Shown here in pieces: positions 59,605 to 64,000 of a DNA stretch of 64,000 bases. Source of the stretch: Mycobacterium sp. 852002-50816_SCH5313054-b. GTDB taxonomy: Bacteria > Actinomycetota > Actinomycetes > Mycobacteriales > Mycobacteriaceae. Numbering within the stretch: the stretch's first letter is position 1; the number at the start of each line of letters is the position of its first letter. Below the pieces are notes generated by a model. The model was given only the letters and a program-made list of their open reading frames with translations. It made no database searches and was not told the DNA's origin. Made by a program: the position numbers and the translations under genes. Location: NCBI RefSeq assembly GCF_001667185.1, contig NZ_LZIC01000027.1, positions 62,001-126,000 on the forward strand, given 5' to 3'.

Positions 59605-61164
59605 TCAGTTCGTGGTGGTGGCTGTGGTGGCTGTGGTGGCTGTGGTGGCTGTGGTGGTGGCGGTGGTCGTTTGCGAGGCCGGCTTGCGGCGCCGGCGGCG
59701 GCGGGGGGTCCCGGCGTTACCCGCGGGCGCGCCGGAGGCCGTCTCGGACGGCGTCTTCGGGGCGGGTTCACCGTTGGTGCCGGGGTGCCCGGTGGCAGGC
59801 TGGCCGCCACGCGTGCGCCGCCGTGGCGGCCGGGAGCGGGCGCGGCCCGACTTCTCGTCGCCTTGGCGTTCCGGCGGGCCGTTGCGGTCGGCCTCGCGGC
59901 GCTTGCCCGGCGCCCGGCGCGGCGAGCCGACCGTGCCGCCCACTTCGGCGGGGATGCCCAGCTCGTCGTACAGGTGCGGCGAGTTGGAGTAGGTCTCGGC
60001 CGGATCGGGGGACTCCAGGCCCAGGGCCTTGTCGATCATCGTCCAGCGGGGCAGCTCGTCCCAGTCCACCAGGGTGACGGCGATACCGGTCTTGCCGGCG
60101 CGGCCGGTGCGGCCGATCCGGTGCACATAGGCCTGTTCGTCCTCGGGGATCTGGTAGTTGATGACGTGGGTGATGTCGTCGATGTCGATGCCGCGCGCGG
60201 CCACGTCGGTCGCGACGAGCACGTCGACGTCGCCGCTGCGGAACGCCTTCAGCGCCTTCTCGCGGGCGATCTGACCCAGATCACCGTGCACGGCGCCGAC
60301 CTTGAAGCCTCGTTCGGCCAGCTCGTCGGCGACCTTCTGCGCGGTGCGTTTGGTGCGAGTGAAGACCATCGTCGCGCCGCGGCCCTCGGCCTGCAGCACG
60401 CGGCTCACCAACTCGACCTTGTCCAGGGCGTGCGCGCGGTAGACGAACTGCTCGGTGGTGTCGTGCGTGGCGGCCGAGTGCGGCGCTTCGGCGCGGATGT
60501 GGGTGGGCTGGTTCATGAAGGTGCGGGCCAGCGTGATGATCGGGTCCGGCATGGTCGCCGAGAACAGCATCGACTGCCGCTCGGCGGGGATCTGCCGCAG
60601 GATGCGCTCGATGTCGGGCAGGAAGCCCAGGTCGAGCATCTCGTCGGCCTCGTCGAGCACCAGCGCCGACAGCCCGCCCAGCTGCAGGTGCCCCTGCTGG
60701 CACAGGTCGAGCAGCCGGCCGGGGGTGCCCACCACGACGTCGGCGCCCGCGCGGAGCGCGTCGATCTGCGGCTCGTAGGCGCGTCCGCCGTAAATGGAGA
60801 CCACCGACAGCGCGCGGCCGTCCTCGGCGGTCAGGTATATGGCGGCCGCGGCCAGGTCGTCGGTCACCTGCAGGCAGAGCTCGCGGGTGGGCACGACGAC
60901 CAGCGCCCGCGGGGCACCGCTGAGCGGCCGGTGGGCGGCGCCGTCGGTGATGCGCTGCAGCAGCGGCACGCCGAACGCCAGGGTCTTACCCATGCCGGTG
61001 CGGGCCTGGCCGATCACGTCGTCGCCGGCCAGCGCCATGGGCAGGGTCAGCTCTTGGATGGCAAAGGGGCTTTCGATCCCCTTTTCGGCCAGTGCGCGGA
61101 CGATTTCGTCGCGGACGCCGAGTTTGGCAAAAGTCAGTTCAGTTGTGCTGTCGAGTGCGGTCAT
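59605..61164 (-). CDS. rhlE: RhlE-type DEAD-box RNA helicase
   Basis: A 519-aa helicase. Motif Q FAIQELTLP, I ARTGMGKT, Ia PTRELCLQV, II LDEADEM, III SAT, V ARGIDIDD and VI HRIGRTGRAG are all present. After residue ~400 the tail is Arg/Gly/Pro-rich and basic, ending in a low-complexity Thr/Ala tract encoded by a 9-bp tandem repeat. The ATG at 61164 gives MTALDSTTELTF; the longer frame lacks family likeness. No obvious Shine-Dalgarno. Confidence 0.93.
   Translation of the reverse strand: MTALDSTTELTFAKLGVRDEIVRALAEKGIESPFAIQELTLPMALAGDDVIGQARTGMGKTLAFGVPLLQRITDGAAHRPLSGAPRALVVVPTRELCLQVTDDLAAAAIYLTAEDGRALSVVSIYGGRAYEPQIDALRAGADVVVGTPGRLLDLCQQGHLQLGGLSALVLDEADEMLDLGFLPDIERILRQIPAERQSMLFSATMPDPIITLARTFMNQPTHIRAEAPHSAATHDTTEQFVYRAHALDKVELVSRVLQAEGRGATMVFTRTKRTAQKVADELAERGFKVGAVHGDLGQIAREKALKAFRSGDVDVLVATDVAARGIDIDDITHVINYQIPEDEQAYVHRIGRTGRAGKTGIAVTLVDWDELPRWTMIDKALGLESPDPAETYSNSPHLYDELGIPAEVGGTVGSPRRAPGKRREADRNGPPERQGDEKSGRARSRPPRRRTRGGQPATGHPGTNGEPAPKTPSETASGAPAGNAGTPRRRRRRKPASQTTTATTTATTATTATTATTTN
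59612..59662. repeat. 9-bp tandem repeat in the 3' end of rhlE
   Basis: Four perfect copies of GTGGTGGCT (59615-59650, + strand sense) with degenerate flanking units. In rhlE this encodes a run of Thr-Ala/Thr-Thr residues at the C-terminus. The 9-bp unit keeps the frame, so copy-number changes would only lengthen or shorten the tail. Confidence 0.8.
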
Positions 61165-61417
61165 ACGTGGGGGACAAGCCTTTCGGTGACGGTATCGGTG
61201 CTGTCGGTGTTTCTCTGTCGCGGTCACGCGCGCACGAGTTCCGACTCCGAATACGTCGCCGAGTCGCGGCCCTGTAACGGTCTGGGCCAGCTGTGCACGC
61301 ACATTTCGCCGGTAGTGGCGGTTCGAGATTGAAGAATTCAGCCAATACCTGCGTCCATGATAGCTGGTCGACAGCTGGCGCCCATTTTGTCCTCATCCCG
61401 CCGACTACAGTGTTGCC

Positions 61418-62137
61418 ATGACCCCGCCCTACTCCGGGCCATCCGGAGCCGATCTGGAAGCCGACCAGGCGGACGATCCGCCCGCTTCTCGGTTGTCGGC
61501 AGATCACCCGGGCGTCAATGAGTTGTTCGCCGTGTTGGCCTACGGCGAGGTCGCCGCGTTCTACCGGCTCACCGACGAGGCGCGGATGGCGCCCGATCTG
61601 CGCGGACGGATCTCGATGGCGAGCATGGCCGCCGCCGAGATGCAGCACTACGAGCTGCTGCACCGCGCGTTGGAAAGGCGTGGCGTCGACGTGGTGTCGG
61701 CGATGGCGAAGTACGTCTCGGCGCTGGAGAACTACCACCGGCTGACGATGCCGAGCACGTGGCTGGAAGCCCTGGTGAAGACCTACGTGGGCGACGCGCT
61801 GGCCGCCGACCTGTACCTCGAGATCGCCGACGGGCTGCCCGACGAGATCGCCGACGTGGTGCGCGAGGCGCTGTCGGAGACCGGGCACTCGCAGTTCGTG
61901 GTCGCCGAGGTGCGCGCCGCGGTGACCTCCAGCGGCAAGCAGCGCAGCCGGCTGGCGCTGTGGTCGCGTCGCCTGTTCGGCGAGGCGATCACCCAGGCGC
62001 AGTACGTGCTGGCCGAGCACGACGAGCTGGTCGACCTGGTGGTATCCGGGCCCGGGGGCCTGGGCCAGCTCACCGCGTTCTTCGACCGTCTGCAGCAGAC
62101 GCACGACCGGCGGATGCGCGAACTCGGTCTGAGTTGA
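61418..62137 (+). CDS. Ferritin-like domain protein (Rv3210c type)
   Basis: A 239-aa helical protein. VLAYGEVAAFYRLTDEA and MAAAEMQHYELLHRAL give the E...ExxH pattern of a di-iron four-helix bundle, with later acidic residues DLYLEIAD and SETGHSQF supplying the second half. It resembles MiaE-like tRNA hydroxylases but the substrate is unproven. Divergent from rhlE across about 250 bp in which I see no other gene. Confidence 0.85.
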   Translation: MTPPYSGPSGADLEADQADDPPASRLSADHPGVNELFAVLAYGEVAAFYRLTDEARMAPDLRGRISMASMAAAEMQHYELLHRALERRGVDVVSAMAKYVSALENYHRLTMPSTWLEALVKTYVGDALAADLYLEIADGLPDEIADVVREALSETGHSQFVVAEVRAAVTSSGKQRSRLALWSRRLFGEAITQAQYVLAEHDELVDLVVSGPGGLGQLTAFFDRLQQTHDRRMRELGLS

Positions 62138-62149
62138 CCCGCGACCGGC

Positions 62150-62842
62150 TCAGCGGGTGCAGGTCGCTACGACGCCGTTGTTGGCCGACAATGCCACCGG
62201 TTGGCCGGCGGCATTGACCACCGAGCAATTGAGCTGGCCGTAGAAGCTGGTCGCGACGACCGACACGTTCTGGACTCCCGGATTCAGGACGATCACCTTC
62301 GACCAGGGCAGCGACACGTTGAACTCGGAATGCGGGTAGCCCCGGGCGTCGGTGTAGACGACGTTGACCAGGTCCAGCAGCTGTTTCGTCCCGGTCACGC
62401 TGTAGACGACGGTGCGCGGGTTCACCGCGACCGGGGGCGGGGCGCCCGTCGGGAGCGGCGCGGCGGTCGGCGTCGGCGACGGCACCGGGCGCAGTGACGC
62501 GCTGGGCGGCGGCGGCACGGTGGTCACCGTCTCTTGCGGCAGCGGGGTCTGCGACGCGCTGGGCGGGGCCGTCGTTTTCGGTGCGGGCGCCGCGGAGGTC
62601 AGCGGCGGCGGAACGGGCGGCCCGACGGTCGCCTTGGTCGACGCGCTGTCGCCGCTGTTGACGATGACGGCGGTGGCGATGGCGCCGACGGCCACCACGG
62701 CGCCGAGGATCGCCGCGGCCGGGCGCCAGCGGGTGTCGGACGGCCAGGCGAGGTCGCCGTAGCCGTCCAGGACGTCGGTGTCGGCTCCGTCGTAGTCGTC
62801 GTCGGGGTAGTCGTGAACTGGGCCGAGACGATCCGTGACCAT
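62150..62842 (-). CDS. MmpS-like membrane protein (Rv3209 type)
   Basis: A 230-aa protein. An acidic cytoplasmic start is followed by one membrane helix (AAAILGAVVAVGAIATAVIV), a long Pro/Thr/Ala-rich linker (about 70-140) and a C-terminal beta domain (VVYSVTGTKQLLDLVNVVYT ... LNCSVVNAAGQPV) like MmpS proteins, which assist MmpL lipid transporters. No mmpL gene adjoins it, so any such role is speculative. Confidence 0.85.
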   Translation of the reverse strand: MVTDRLGPVHDYPDDDYDGADTDVLDGYGDLAWPSDTRWRPAAAILGAVVAVGAIATAVIVNSGDSASTKATVGPPVPPPLTSAAPAPKTTAPPSASQTPLPQETVTTVPPPPSASLRPVPSPTPTAAPLPTGAPPPVAVNPRTVVYSVTGTKQLLDLVNVVYTDARGYPHSEFNVSLPWSKVIVLNPGVQNVSVVATSFYGQLNCSVVNAAGQPVALSANNGVVATCTR

Positions 62843-63051
62843 GTGTCTGATGGTGCCGATGTTACCGATGTGAATAGGCGGGTCGGGGCGGTGCGCGGCA
62901 TGTTGGCCGAGCTGGGAGCGAATCGTTATCTTCGGGCGGCGGCGTTTCGCTTACCGCGAACCGGGCCCCGGGGCGACACGCCGCGCGGGGGCGTCCATTA
63001 GCCTGCTGCTGACGCGTCTGCGAACTTCAACGCCAACGGGAAGGGGCCACC

Positions 63052-64000
<949 letters not shown>

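Noticed and set aside
59612..59662. Short regularly repeated units, CRISPR-like at first glance
   Set aside because: The units are 9 bp and contiguous with no spacers, inside the rhlE coding sequence.

Overview
The window looks like chromosomal DNA of a slow-growing Mycobacterium, most likely the M. avium complex or a close relative. It is GC-rich, and its gene order follows, from memory, the M. tuberculosis stretch Rv3262 (fbiB) to Rv3208 almost gene for gene, read in the opposite direction. Diagnostic genes are fbiA/fbiB, whiB2, mtrA-mtrB-lpqB, secA1, desA3, sigH-rshA, pdtaS, whiB1 and a 24-codon bL37 gene. The species assignment is inference. I saw no tRNA, rRNA, CRISPR array, integrase or intact IS transposase.

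Layout. 0-2.5 kb: F420 biosynthesis (fbiB partial, fbiA), divergent from whiB2, whose promoter holds a LexA-like box. 2.5-8.7 kb: manB, a SIS-like gene and manA (mannose activation). 8.7-12.6 kb: an amino-acid permease, then the overlapping alkane operon alkB-rubA-rubB-alkX. 12.6-19 kb: sahH, tmk and the mtrA-mtrB-lpqB envelope signalling operon, then a ComF-like gene. 19.9-23.6 kb: long-form hibernation factor and SecA1. 23.7-31.2 kb: a frameshifted LuxR-type regulator, an MddA-like methyltransferase, a TrkA-C/antiporter pair, Tgs3 (unsplit, with a degenerate active site) and PPK2. 31.3-33.8 kb: the oxidoreductase/DesA3 desaturase pair with related palindromic operators.

33.8-39.4 kb is an accessory island at the desA3/rsgA convergent junction, which is tight in M. 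tuberculosis. It holds a decayed NTF2-like gene, a DUF732 secreted protein, a 3' fragment of a thiolase gene, a lipoprotein, a nuclease remnant, an emopamil-binding-like membrane protein with a divergent TetR, the complete thiolase and a divergent HxlR regulator. 39.4-42.5 kb returns to core genes (rsgA, aroA, SRAP). 42.5-48.5 kb is a second accessory stretch built around a 13E12-type DUF222/HNH gene and a 3' remnant of it. The two islands share one layout: a 3' fragment of a gene, then cargo, then the complete gene in the same orientation.

48.5-64 kb is core again: YbaK deacylase, an SDR, sigH-rshA, bL37, the TB7.3 biotinyl protein, pdtaS, whiB1, a lipid kinase, the coupled gpm2-entC-acetyltransferase operon, an orphan ParA, a propeller-like membrane protein, RhlE, a ferritin-like protein, an MmpS-like protein, TB9.4 and a TetR regulator.

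The most interesting non-coding signals are the related operators before both desaturation genes, several near-perfect palindromes facing TetR/HxlR genes, a recurring hairpin with a GCGAAA stem base at gene ends, the LexA-like box at whiB2 and tandem CRP-like sites at whiB1.
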